From Neolentinus lepideus HHB14362 ss-1 (taxonomy: Eukaryota > Basidiomycota > Agaricomycetes > Gloeophyllales > Gloeophyllaceae), in the NCBI GenBank assembly GCA_001632425.1, contig KV425555.1, positions 454,795-518,794 of the forward strand: DNA of 64,000 bases. Reading direction: 5' to 3'. The notes beneath the pieces were generated by a model. The model was not told the DNA's origin. It made no database searches and saw nothing but the letters and a program-made list of their open reading frames with translations. Position 1 is the stretch's first letter; each line of letters begins with the position of its first letter. This document shows, in pieces, positions 1-11,133 of this stretch. The position numbers and the translations under genes were made by a program.

Positions 1-420
1 GATCCCGAATATTGGGAGTGAGGGTCGTAGAGCGTCACGGACGGAGAGGTGTATTCAGGGTCTTCGAGCTCTCGTATTCTCTGCTCGAGACGAGCGATAT
101 TCTCACGAAGGAGCTGAGTCCTAGTCTTTCCCTTTCCATCGTCGTACTCGCACACATCACCCTTCTTGGCACGGACACACTGGTGACAGGCTGGCCTCAT
201 ACCATCGCATCTCTGTCCGATACGGAGACGATGAGAGATACACTCCATTGACACGTAGAACCACTTTACCATCTTCCTTTTTCTGAGCAGACAAGTCAAT
301 GCTTTGTTGTGATAGGAAGAGACTCCGATCGGCGTACCTGCACCTCAGGCACGCTTTGCCCCTCTGCAGGGTCGTTGGGGGAGATGCAGAGCTGCCTGCT
401 ACTGTTCCCTTGTCGGTCAT
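1..420 (-). CDS. Zn2Cys6 fungal transcription factor, N-terminal part (runs off the left edge)
   Basis: DNA-binding transcription factor of the fungal Zn2Cys6 class, predicted nuclear. Three exons can be read on the minus strand: 420-338, a 13-base microexon 282-270, and 212-1, which stays open to the window edge. Introns are GT-AG, 55 and 57 bases. After splicing the six zinc-binding cysteines appear in order (CLRC, KMRC, RPAC, HQC, GDVC), followed by a basic linker and the start of a heptad-rich dimerisation helix beginning near LLRENIARLEQRIRELE. The microexon encodes the basic K-R-K-M between cysteines 2 and 3, so a model that skips it destroys the zinc cluster. The start is set at the ATG at 420; an in-frame alternative begins at 453 but uses a non-ATG codon unless an upstream exon exists. 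The regulatory domain lies outside the window, so target pathway cannot be told. Confidence 0.9.
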
Positions 421-1157
421 TTTGGAAGATCCGAGGGAGATTCGGGTCAACAAGTTACAAGACCTGGCTTGTCCAGACGAGGAAGGCGAAAATAGAAAAA
501 TAGGTAAGAAGAGAAAGCCTAGAGGATAGCGGGAGAGCAGACACGCTAGAGGCTAAAAAGAACCGGGACAACGCATTAATAAAAGAATGACTAGGAGACG
601 AGAGATGGGAGAAGCCGTTGAAGGTTATAAGGCTTCAGAAATTAGGTTTAGCAAGCCAGCACTGCCTTTCCGACCCTTATGTCGGAGGGTCTGGCATGAT
701 TGAGTCTCTAAGGGGCGGAGGCCACGCGAGCGCCCGATGCGAATCGCCCCTTTGCAAGACCGCTATTTTCGCGTCCTTCCACATCACTTTTGATGGCTTC
801 GACGCCAAGGACTGTGCCGGTCCACATGGTCCATCTCAGGTCCCGCATTGCTCGCACTCAGTTCTTACCCTGCTTCATTCTTAGCCTGCTCATTGAACTC
901 TGCCACACCTCCTTGCTCAGCGGAGGCCACCGTCCCAGAACACAAACCAGACAATGGGTCCAGACGAGATAAACACAAACTCTGCATGTGACTGGCCACT
1001 CACACACCGGTCAGTTAAAGCCGTCCTCTTCGTAAAGTCATCACCTCCGGCTTCTTGGTCGGATCCGGCCGTGTTACGACAACAGCCAATCTAACGACCG
1101 AGTCACCAACACCTTTACCGACCTCAATCGAATGCAATTTAGCATCTAATTAACAGT
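421..1157. other. Intergenic, no gene seen
   Basis: Upstream region of the minus-strand transcription factor. Only short overlapping open frames with no recognisable motif and no splice-consistent continuation. It presumably holds that gene's promoter, but no clear TATA element was found. Confidence 0.5.
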
Positions 1158-1191
1158 AGTCATTCGTAGTCAGCAGTCATTCGTAGTCAGC
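1158..1191. repeat. 17-bp perfect tandem repeat, two copies
   Basis: The unit AGTCATTCGTAGTCAGC occurs twice back to back (1158-1174 and 1175-1191). Small, probably a slippage product. Confidence 0.85.
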
Positions 1192-2380
1192 GAGCAGTCT
1201 TGCGCTGACTACTGCCCGACGTCGTGCGCGATAACATTTACGTTGGATGGCCCAAACAATAGAATGATGACCATCACAGTTCTTACCTTGCCCCCAACTG
1301 ATTGAAGCCCTCGAGCCGCTATGGTCATGATTGTCGAGACGCATCATCGCCTGTGCCGGAAGAACACGGCACATAAATCCTACCGACGTGGACGCTGCAG
1401 ATCTGCAGAAGTTCGCTGAGCGCATCAATCTACTCTCAGGTGGATTCGAAGCCGCTCGTCGCTCTACCTCTCGAACACCGATCGCAGATTTTCACACATT
1501 TCCCGAATGTCGGTGTCCCGACCTTTGTCACCGACCGGGCGATCTATTGTACCGTCCATATTACATGTGGACTCATCGATCTGGGGTCTGTCACAGCAAG
1601 GTAGGATTCAAGTGTTGAAGCGTCGGACATGTCCTGCCTCTGTCTCCCTGTGATGGTTTGATTTTCAGGAACGTCGGGAAACCCCTTCGCAAGCTCTTGT
1701 TGGTGGCGCACCCGTACCGCGACAAACCTGTTGCACTTGGTACTTTCACCTATCCATCTTTTCTCTGCGAGTTTGGTATTCGCTGAACACACCGGGTTTC
1801 TCTCGTCGGTGAGTACACTGGTCAAGCAGAAGTGATACTGGGTCAGATATGGTGTGCGTTGTGCCCCAGCTGTAAGTATTTTGTTTTCTGAAGCATACCG
1901 GTCGATTCCGGTTTATTTCAAGGCTTTGTAATAGATAAGCCATAGTGTACTATTGGCTGTAGGATGCGGTACCAGGTAATGATCACGGCGATTTTCGCCT
2001 TCGTGGGGAAGACTGCTACTTGACAACAGCGGGCAACTCAGCACGACAAAATGGACTGGCTTCTTTGACTTCGTCCTTGACGAAAGTCAGCGTCGTGTAC
2101 GCTACCGCCATCGGAGATAAAATCTTTCCGTGCTGGTTCTGAGTGACACGTAAGTGCCGCTAAGCTTCTACACCACTTCGCTACTTACTTGTCTCGCCAT
2201 CCTCGACGTTTCAGGGTTGCTGGGCTGCATGGCTCTGCTGCACCACAAGACGTTTGCCTCTGTGTATGGCCTGCCTTCACCGTTACGTCTTGTGTCTAAC
2301 TTCAGGTCATCGACACTTGTCTCCTTTCTCCGCCACCAAGATGGATAGGTCCAACCATGTCCTATTCATGACTGAAACGA
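1192..2380 (+). other. Coding-like fragments, possibly a decayed gene
   Basis: No intact gene could be assembled. Several stretches on the plus strand look protein-like when frames are switched: one at 1331-1500 (contains DVDAADLQKFAERINLL), one near 1500-1620, and one at about 1675-1785 (contains GKPLRKLLLVAHPYRDK), then a further stretch near 1965-2130. Stops and frame changes separate them and the junctions are not convincing introns throughout. I do not recognise the family. It could be an unknown multi-exon gene or a pseudogene. Confidence 0.3.
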
Positions 2381-2710
2381 CTCAATCACCTGTTGTCTAC
2401 ATGCATTTCTGGTGCTAGAGGAGTAGGGCGATCAGCGCCTCCGTTCCTAGAGGGCAGAACTGTGCGCCACAATATTCTATCTGCGCGTGGTCATCCCGGT
2501 CAGCAGCAACTTTAGTTCTCGTCATGGTATCTGGTCTCCGTACTCAAGCACCTATTGTCTACATGCATTCGTATGATGTCTGGTGCTAGAGGAGTGGGGC
2601 GGTCAGTGCCTCCGTTTCCAACGGGTAGAACTGTGCGCCACAATATTCTATCTGCGCGTGGTCATCTCGGTCAGCAGCAATCTTAGCTCTTGTCATGGTG
2701 TCTGGTCTCC
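2381..2710. repeat. Tandem duplication of a ~165-bp unit
   Basis: Two imperfect copies, about 2381-2542 and 2543-2710. Both contain the shared blocks GTGCTAGAGGAGT, then ACTGTGCGCCACAATATTCT, then TCTGCGCGTGGTCAT and end with ATGGT(A/G)TCTGGTCTCC. A few indels (six extra bases in copy 2) and scattered substitutions separate the copies. Confidence 0.9.
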
Positions 2711-5700
2711 TAGGCTATGACCTCCGCCTCCCTCGTGAGGCCCATGTTTTCATGGCCGTGTCGCGGGAAGATGCGTGTTGAGGACATTTGAAGATCATAC
2801 GTTGTCATTACACTATCAGTTTTTGAAATGTTCTTTCGCCTGGGTCCTAGATTAACGTCTGGCCACGTCTGTTGGTGCTCTGAACTAGGCCTACTGTTGT
2901 CACAGTTCCATAGCTTGGTCCCTATCGATGTGTCTCGCTCGGGCTGCATCTGTACCACCAGTTCCTGCGGCCGATGAAGAAGTAGACGTCTCCGGTGAGG
3001 ATCACATACCAGTTGCATTTTACTTATCTTCCATGGTCAGTAGCGCGGTGGATAATATTAGTGTTGATCTCACCAGATCCAATTATAGCCTAGCCCTTCC
3101 AGATGACGGATCAAAATGGCTGTAGCCAGCGTCATACGACATCGTGTTAGTGGCATTATCACACGGTTAGTGAAGAATGCTATTGTGACAGAAATAAGCG
3201 GCCCAGCTGGCTGATCCCTGGACGAGGAATTTCCAACATCGGGCTCTGAGGTAAGTAGACATCCCGTCAGTTCCGACTGCGAACTAGCGAATGATTAGAA
3301 CAATTATAGAACCCAATGCCATCGCTCCGCATCTTTTCAAAGGAATAGTTGTATAGCCATGACACTCGGACGCAGGTCTGCGATGATACCGACGCTTCCC
3401 CAATCATCGGTACACTTTTTGCCAACGAGGGCAGCTTTTTCCTTTATGTGGTGCGCAACATCCGGCGCCTGCTATAGTTAGAGCTGATCCTAGCATCATT
3501 TCTGTGCCTACATCTGATGCCGCTAGGGATAAGAATTAAAGTCAGCATTTCTTGTCGCCGACGTTTCATGAGGGAGGAGAACCTTCAGTCTGGCTGGAAT
3601 TCGAGCGGTCAGACGTACCAAACACCCACCCCCTTCCCTCCGCTTCCTTTTGGTATGTATGGCTTCTGTGTCATTTATCCACGACTTTGAATTATGATGC
3701 ACGATGCTGATCGCAGTCACTGTCAGTAGTCTTCGGCACGCCTCCAATCACCTATTGCAGGTCGGTTCCAATCATCTCCGAGGCCAGGACTTAGATGAGT
3801 AAGTCTTCTAGCCTGTCTTCATTTTCCACAGTTACGGGATCCGTTGACGATGTCCTCGCCATCGTTTCGCGTACATGCGATCCTCGTGGGACTGGTGTTT
3901 CTTTCAGAGCCACACAAAGTGCGATGTTCGCGGAGTTTCCTTTATCAACACATCAGCACAGCCACATGGTCCCGCAGATCCCCCGTGGACGTGCACCGCC
4001 GGGACGCAAGCGTTCCAGTTCGCTACGCTAGACCATCACAGGCACGCACAGGAAGGTTATATCTAGCAACCTGCATTAATGGTCTATACCCAGACGGGGC
4101 TGGTCGTGTCTCAGTTCTTGGAGACGAAGCACAGGTGTACGCTCCGTTATATTCATTTGAGCCCGAGCCACGCACGTTGACCACATGTTTTCCCATCAAA
4201 GTTCACTACCGGACATATGTGTCCGTATTACCTGTCTGGTTGCACTGCTAGGGTCCATTGGTGTGACTGATGCATTGATGTCTCTGTCACTAGATCAGAC
4301 TTCTGGCCCTTGCCAATGACTGAGTTGGGAAAGCTGTACGTGGGAATCCCATCGCTGATGCAAACGTGATTCATGATGCGTGCAGTCGACTCTATGCGGC
4401 AGAGCATCATGTCCCCTCATGGCCAAAGCATACCCTCGTATCAGCGCTCTGGTCTGGCAGCGACTCTGACGTCTAGTCTGAGTTTTCTGGTCAGCCCTTT
4501 CTCAGATTGCTGTGAACCGTCGGCATTCTTAGGTACGTGATGTGAACCCACGACATTCGCTCTGTTCCTGAGGCTTGATCGTCGGCATAGAATGCTGCCA
4601 CCCGGTCTCTTGTAATATGCCGATCGATCCAATGGCATGTTCTATCCCCCATCACAACCTGTTATCGATAGTGATACTGTCTAACTCCGACCTTTACGGA
4701 AAGCAGGCTTCGACTTTCGATCGCAAGGTAGATAGCCCACCATAATTGTCGTGGACCATTAATGACTCTGAATATGTTCCTGACTGGTAGGGACTGTCAT
4801 TACCGCTAGCAGAGCCGACCACTTATCCTTAATTTCAGCGACGACTGGTATTCGAAAAGAACGTTGAGATCAGATCCCCGTCTTAGCTCGGCGTGTCCCG
4901 CATAATCTAACTAATATCATCCTCCCCTCGCGACACTGACGGACTGAGACATTGTCATCAGTACGTGAGCCTGAGAGCCCAGAGAAATGCTGGTCTGTTC
5001 TCAACTTGCTACAGGGTAACGGTTAACATTAGACGACCGGACTTCACATTGGAAGCATCGTCACAAATCGTAACACCGAGTATGTTCCTGGGATACCGGA
5101 GCAGGACGTAGTTCGCCCAAATCGCCAAGTCGTCGCTCGCTATGTCTTTCAGCGGAACAGGATGACTACGACCTGCAACCGAGATGCACGTCACTCCCTG
5201 CCTCTCCCCTGTTCGCGTTGGCCCTGGCACTAAGCTAGAGTCCAATAGATGCATCCTAAGGCCTACACGAAGTCGCCATCCCATATGCATTAACTGATAA
5301 CGCACAATGTGTCTTTGCCGCGAACGCGAACGAAGGGCGTTATCGCACGCAGTCAATAGACTCACCCGCCGCCGGGTACTCAAGTAGTACTCCTCGTCGG
5401 CATTCTGCAACGTGCTGCGCATCGCGGAAGTAAGTCTCGTAGGGGATGATCGATCGTCAGTTTGACTTGTCTACCCTGTGACAGAAAAATAGACTGATAT
5501 CATCGAAAGTTACTTTGCCGTTCCCCCCGTCATACGCCGTCTCTTCGGGCTTCCGCTGGGGAAGGCTAAAATTCACCAGAAAGGCGTGAATCCCGACTGC
5601 GCCTTCATTTGCACGATATAAAATCCCGTCTTCCCCAGCTTTTTACCGCCACCCCGCATGCCTCCCAAACAGTTTTCAGAATCTTTCAGATGCGATCTCC

Positions 5701-6661
5701 TTCATCCTCGATAAATACCCTGTCAATCAGCCAACGGTCTCTCGCATTCCCCAGCCGGCCTCCGAACCCCTGACGATGAGGTGACACCCGCAGCTGTCAT
5801 GTCACCTATCTTTAAGGCCGCCTTAAACGCCAGTACACTCGTGCTCGTGACTCCAGCGTCAGTAGGAGCGCGTGTCCTCATTTCCGTCATGCATTCGGGG
5901 CGAAGAGCATCAAGATGGATGTTAGTTGTCATTGGAAGGCTGCGGATGGGGTGTCACCGCAGCAGCCGAGCTTTCTATATATAAGGCCACCTTGGTGCCA
6001 GCACACTTAGGAGCACGAACGTCGCATCTGTCCCGCTTTCTTAGGCAACGAGTGTCGAGGTGAATGCTTGAAGGCCGCGAGGACTTGGTTCTATAGGACA
6101 TCCACGTATGCACTGAGTGGGTGGTCGACGTTCTCTCCTGCTAATGGCGCTAACTCTTTACTGGTACCTTATCAGGATGCGCATAACCCTCGCAGTAGGA
6201 CAACCAAGTATATTAGCGCCAGCGGGCAACAACCTCATGCACTGTATGGTTTACCACGTTGTACTTCAAGGCGAGAGCTTCTCTGTCTCCATACCAGCTG
6301 ACAATGACAGAAGACTACTACAGGCGATTCACGAACCGTCCCCATTTTCCCACAGCTACATATTACAAAACTTTCAAATACGACCGCATGTCTCCTCGAC
6401 ATATACTGCATCGATCAGCCTACATTCCCGGGGCGGCCTCCAAACCCGGCTGCGGACTACAGACAGGTATCATCCGCAGTTGCGAGGCTACCTATATATT
6501 GTACCTCCTCCTCAAGCGACAGTATCCTCGAACTTCGTACCCTCTGATATGTTGTGGCACCCAGCTGGAGCCGCCTGTCATGTATCATAGCAGTTGACGG
6601 GCCCTGGAGTCTACCACTGCTCGAGAGCCAGTCTCTCCCTCGATATCTGTTGCCTCCCGGA
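2711..6661. other. Long gene-poor stretch with scattered open frames
   Basis: About 4 kb without a supportable gene. Open frames of 60-137 codons occur on both strands (for example 3844-4251 + and 5009-5422 -), and some short runs look coding, such as 3875-4060 + with CDVRGVSFINTSAQPHG, but no set of splice junctions joins them into a recognisable protein. TATA-like strings are present near 5618 and 5975. The two stretches 5715-5800 and 6400-6480 share weak similarity (GGCCTCC(G/A)AACCC followed by GACA(C/G)) that may be an old repeat. Confidence 0.35.
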
Positions 6662-6695
6662 CTTCGAACCAGAGCTTAAACAGTCTGGTTCGAAG
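6662..6695. repeat. Perfect 12-bp inverted repeat (hairpin)
   Basis: CTTCGAACCAGA at 6662-6673 is followed, after a 10-base loop, by its exact reverse complement at 6684-6695. It contains GGTTCGA, as tRNA T-arms do, but no acceptor or D-arm partner was found around it, so a tRNA is not supported. It may be a regulatory or transposon-derived hairpin. Confidence 0.6.
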
Positions 6696-7126
6696 TGCGA
6701 GATGTAACAGTAGGACGAGGCGCATTGGCGTTCAATACACATTGGTGAGGAGCTACTCGGCTTCCAATACTTGCCCTTTCACCAAATTCCGGTCTTCGCG
6801 AGGGTCAGGTCCGGGAGCACCAAGCTCATGGCGCGAAGGTCTGCAGGTTATGTGCCGTTCGGCAAGAGCAACGAGTTTGACTGCGGCAATTGGGACGCGG
6901 AATTAACTCGGCTTGTATTTCCATGGCGCCCATTCGTCTTGTCAATATGACGTCGGTAGGCAAGTGCGCGTTACGTCCAAACGGCAGGTATGGCAATATA
7001 GTAGCTTAATTTATAGCGATTGGCACCTCTGCACGCCACAACCCACTGCATCAAGTGTTGTGTTTGACAGACGGGCTGGTGCTGGGCATGTCGCCATTGT
7101 GGCATTGTGGCAGCGCTGGCAATTGC
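6696..7126. other. Upstream region of the aspartic protease gene
   Basis: Non-coding as far as can be seen; only short frames without motifs. Confidence 0.4.
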
Positions 7127-7156
7127 CACGTGATCAGCAAGGGCAGGGTCCACGTG
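7127..7156. promoter_or_regulatory. Two CACGTG E-box motifs upstream of the protease
   Basis: CACGTG occurs at 7127-7132 and 7151-7156, 24 bases apart and about 70-100 bases upstream of the protease start codon. Such palindromes are bound by bHLH-type regulators. That they act here is inference from position and pairing only. Confidence 0.45.
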
Positions 7157-7224
7157 ACCGTGCGTCATGGCCGCAGCACTACCCGCCATAAAGCCGGCCC
7201 CCTCATTTCTTCTCCTGCCAAGCC

Positions 7225-9363
7225 ATGCTGCCATCTGCCCTCTTCCTCCTCTTCCTCGCTTCCCTTCCCTTCACTGGCGCTGCCCCCCAGCCTGGCTCGG
7301 GCTCCATCCGCATTCCCCTCACAAAGCGCGCCCCCAAACTCATTCGCCGCGGAAATACTCTAGACCATTATGCTGCCGCTGCCAGCCACGTTCGCGCCAG
7401 GTACGGCTATGCGAACTCGACGACAAGACGGAAGAGGGCGAACAGTGCAGGGGAGTCAATTATTGACCAGGTGCGCCCGACGTCGGTGTGAATTTCGTTT
7501 TATTTCTGAAAAATTGTTGGGACTATTTAGGGCCAGGACCAAAGTTATTTGGGCAGCGTCAATATTGGCAGTCCGTGAGTAATCAATCAGCATTTCTTCT
7601 GTTCGTGGTTCTATGCAATTGGCGTGCACTCTGGCGCAACACTTCGGGAACTATGACTATTTTAGCCGTCTCTAACACCAATGTCTCTATCCTAGCGCCC
7701 AACAATTCAACTTGATCCTCGATACCGGTTCCGCCGACCTCTGGGTCGCCGGTTCCTCCTGCACTTCCTGCTCCTCCTCTACCCCCACATTCTCATCCTC
7801 CCAATCCTCCTCCTTCCAGTCTTCCACCAACTCTGCCGGCCAGCAGCAGTCCCTCACCATCAAGTACGGCTCGGGCGAGGTCGCGGGCACCCTGGCCTCC
7901 GACTCGGTCACGATGAGCGGGTTCCAGATCAGCGAGCAGCAGTTTGTGGTCGTGGACCAGACGAGTTCGGGCTTACTCAGCGGGAGCAATGCGGGGATTA
8001 TGGGGCTGGGGTTCCAGGCGATCGCGAGTAGCGGGGCGACACCGTTCTGGGAGGCCCTCGTCAACGCCAACCAACTATCCCAGCCTATGATGTCGTTCTG
8101 GCTACGCCGCCTCATCGACGATTCCCAAGCGTCGTCGACGTCAGAGTTGTACGGCGGTGAGTTTACGCTGGGTGGGACGAATACGTCGCTGTATACCGGG
8201 GACGTGCAGTTTATCGACTTCCCGAGCGGGGCGCAGCCGAGCTTTTGGCTGCTCAGCGTGTCAGGCGTGACTGTCCAAGGGAAGAGTGTGAGCGTGCCCA
8301 CGGGGAACGGCGCGCTTGCTGCGATTGACACGGGCACGACGCTCATCGGGGGTCCGAGTGATGCTGTGCAGGCGGTGTGGGCGGCGGTGCCGGGCAGTCA
8401 GGCGCTGAGTGGGGAGTACTCTGGGTTTTATTCGTTTCGTGAGTAGTTTTCCTTGTTTTTACCGCACCCTCCCTCCATTCCAGCCCCTTTCCTACTCACG
8501 TCCGTGCGACGCAGCCTGTAACACGAACGTCGAAGTGAGCATCTCGTTTGGCGGGAACTCGTGGCCGATTTCGCCGGCGGATATGAACCTGGGGGCGATC
8601 AATGGGAATACGTGTCTGGGGGGCATTTTTGACCTGACGGAGGGCGCAGATGTCGGGAGCGGGAACCCGAGTTGGGTGGTGGGGGATACGTTCTTGGTGA
8701 GTGCTTGTTCGTTTGGTGTTAGTTGCCACGTTTGTCTTCTTTTTTCGCATCTGCTGTCTTTGACCTTACTATTATGTTCTGAAATTTATCCTTCATCTGT
8801 CGTCTTTCGCATTTTACTTCATATCTCGGCTCCTGAATATCCCACTTTCATATTTGATTGGGTCAACCAAAAGGAAAAGGAGAGGTGAGGCTGACGACTG
8901 GTTTTTTTTGCAGAAAAACGTGTACACAGTCTTCCGCGCGAACCCGCCGAGCGTCGGGTTTGCGCAGCTGAGCAGTGCGGCGGGAGGTAGTTCAGGTTCG
9001 TCTAGCGTTGATGTCGGGACTTCTGCGCTTACTCCTTCGCCTTCCTCGCGTATCTCCCCCACTCTATCGACCATCTTCCCCACACTCTCGACTTCCCTCT
9101 CCCCCTACCATCCAACCGCCTCACTGTCCTTTACTTTGGAAACTATCACGGCAACCTCGGTGACGTACACTCGTGTAGGCGCGCCCGCGTCGGCGCCGTC
9201 GTCCGTCGCGATATCGGTGTCGGGCACGGGCACTGCTGGGATACCTACCGGGACCGGGTCGGCGGGGAGTGAGAGTGGGAGTGGGGCAGGGAGTGTGAAG
9301 GTGGGGGGTGTGGGTGCGGTGATGGGGTTGCTGGGGCTGGTGGCGGGGGCGATGGTGCTATAG
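7225..9363 (+). CDS. Secreted A1 (pepsin-family) aspartic protease with C-terminal GPI-like tail
   Basis: Endoprotease of MEROPS family A1, 554 aa from five exons: 7225-7470, 7531-7574, 7696-8438, 8515-8696, 8914-9363. All introns are GT-AG and keep frame. Residues 1-20 form a signal peptide (hydrophobic run LFLLFLASLPF) and a propeptide with basic sites (TKRAP, LIRRG) follows. The first catalytic Asp lies in LILDTGSADLWV (Asp106), the flap tyrosine in IKYGSGE (about Tyr154) and the second catalytic Asp in AAIDTGTTLIGG (Asp308). After the catalytic domain comes a Ser/Thr/Pro-rich linker of about 100 residues, then a small-residue stretch and a hydrophobic end (AVMGLLGLVAGAMVL), which suggests a GPI-anchored, cell-surface enzyme. 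The start ATG opens the signal peptide directly. It probably digests proteins outside the cell or works on the wall; substrate is not visible. Confidence 0.95.
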
Positions 9364-9365
9364 TG

Positions 9366-9413
9366 GAGACGGTGCTGTTATTTAATGGTGAGACGGTGCT
9401 GTTATATAATGGA
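9366..9413. repeat. 24-bp tandem repeat after the protease stop codon
   Basis: The unit GAGACGGTGCTGTTAT(T/A)TAA plus TGGT or TGGA occurs twice in a row just 3' of the stop codon, within the likely 3' UTR. Confidence 0.8.
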
Positions 9414-10207
9414 CGTGACGAGGACTGGGTGCGTTTTGCGGTGTGTATATTGGTTGTGTTGGTGCTGCTGTTGATTGTTTTTTGGTTTGCTTCCATTGGT
9501 TTGGGAGCGTCGACGTTAGTTATGTAGTTGTTGTTGTTATTGTATACCTGATATTATACTTGTGGTTGTGGGGTGGTATGTGATGGCCTGTGGAAGGATC
9601 TGGAGTGTTGAGTGTACTGAAGTCAAGCTCGTTGATGCTGACGGCGGTACAAAGCAGAGACGGTGAGGATTTGCCAGGTGCGGGTGTTTTTGAGGTAGGT
9701 TATAATACTCCGGGTCTTTACGTCTAAAGTGCTGAGATGGGGTGGTAACACAGTCTTGATACTATGTAGCCAAGGTAGACTATGGGACCTTCTATTGATG
9801 AGCATACTGTGCTTTTCTGTCGGACACGTTGGATGCATCGTATAACTTCCATGGCAGAGTTTGTGCATCCCGTCCGCTCGGGTCGGAAGGGTGCATCCGG
9901 GGTCTCGGTGTCATCAGTCTAACTACCCAAATAGGAAATACCCTTACCCTTTACGTCGTCACTCTCTTCACTCTTCACGGCGATGTTTGGCGCAACTCGA
10001 ACCACCACTTTGAGGGTGGAAGGATGCGCCAAACAGGCTTCCTATAAAATCCTACCCGTTCGCCTTTCCTCTCTCTTCCTTATACTGTCATCATCTCGAG
10101 AGACCTCTGAGCTCTTAGCGATATATAACTTGCACTTTGCGATTATAATTCTTACTTGCGATATACTTTAGATCAACATAATCTTTCTTCCTCTACTCGC
10201 GTTTGCG
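9414..10207. other. Intergenic; likely promoter of the 10208 gene
   Basis: No gene. A TATA-like CTATAAAAT lies near 10041-10050, followed by pyrimidine-rich stretches (CTTTCCTCTCTCTTCC, near 10066) typical of a fungal transcription start zone, about 165 bases before the next ATG. Confidence 0.4.
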
Positions 10208-10790
10208 ATGGCGATACAGCTCCTCGCCAACATCCCCCGCCCGCGTATCCCCGCCTTCGCCCATTGCCATCGACGCCCCGTCCGGGCTCAATTGGGCTCC
10301 AGCGGCTTTCAATATCATCGAACGCATGAACGTCAACGTGAGGCCAAAGAGTCCCCTGTTTTCAGGTATTTGGGACGGTCCAGTGGCGATGATGTACGAG
10401 CCACTTCCCCCGCAACTCGAGACGCTCCCGGAGCTCCCGATGGATGTTTGGTATTATGAAGACGGGGAGGAGGACGGTGGGGTGAGGTCGTCGTTGACGG
10501 AGGGGATGGGGAGCTATGAAACTGAGTTTGGGTGGTATGAGGAGTCGAAGGCTGCCCAGGTGACGTCCGACGCTGTGGCTGTCTTCCTGCCTATCGTGAA
10601 TGCTCCCGCTCCCGCCATCGACGAGGACGTCGTGGACGACGAGAACACCTCGGAGGTCGACTTCAGCCGAGACTGGAAGAAGAGCGGGTACTTATACCTT
10701 GTACCTTCTTTATTTTACCAGTCGGTACGCCATCACGCGTTTAAATATTCCGACAAGTACACTCTTCGTGTACGCATTCGTCCCCTGTGA
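10208..10790 (+). CDS. Small acidic hypothetical protein
   Basis: Function unknown. The best model starts at the ATG at 10208, removes a 58-base GT-AG intron (10245-10302) and continues in frame to the stop at 10790, giving about 174 aa. The intron is inferred: without it the ATG frame ends after 83 codons, while the longer downstream frame has no ATG of its own until 10326. The product is rich in Glu/Asp (for example YYEDGEEDGG and DEDVVDDENTSEVD), with Tyr/Trp in the middle and no membrane segment or known domain visible. A GT at 10690 could start another intron that would replace the last 30 residues. Codon use in the acidic part matches neighbouring real exons. Confidence 0.45.
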
Positions 10791-10912
10791 CGACGTTTTA
10801 TGCATTATGCATTATGTCTTACCGTCCCCTACGACGCCTTATGCCTTCCTTACTTTATGCCCATATGCCTGCCTTGCATCTTGTACGCTTTGTGGCGAAA
10901 GCCTTATGTAAC

Positions 10913-11066
10913 CCGAATGTTTATATCATAGCAGCAATTGGAATAATGTTTGTAATACTCACCGAGCGTGCATGATCACAAGTACTACCGGTAGAGGACT
11001 AGTCTACGCCCAGAACCTGCTCTTCGCTGCGAAGGATTCTGCGTTGTTGAAGCTTTATTTGTGTGA
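10913..11066. pseudogene. Remnant of a duplicated chitinase 3' end
   Basis: Blocks here repeat, in the same order, sequences at the 3' end of the adjacent chitinase: GATCACAAGTA..CCGG against GATTACAAGTAACCGG around the stop codon, and CTTCGCTGCGAAGGATTCTG against CTTCGCTGCGAAAGACTGAG in the last exon. Immediately outside, ACCCGAAT...TTTATAT.ATAGCAGC is also present twice (near 10913 and 11067). This looks like an old partial tandem duplication with the middle deleted; it can encode nothing. Confidence 0.65.
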
Positions 11067-11133
11067 CCCGAATATTAGCATAATTTATATGATAGCAGCT
11101 ATTAGGAAGATATAATAGTCAACGGGCATAAGA

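Noticed and set aside
6684..6700. GGTTCGA resembling a tRNA T-arm
   Set aside because: It is one side of a simple hairpin; no acceptor stem, D-arm or anticodon arm can be folded around it.
7687..8346. 219-codon minus-strand frame over the protease
   Set aside because: Antisense shadow of the protease exon 3; low-complexity and without a domain.
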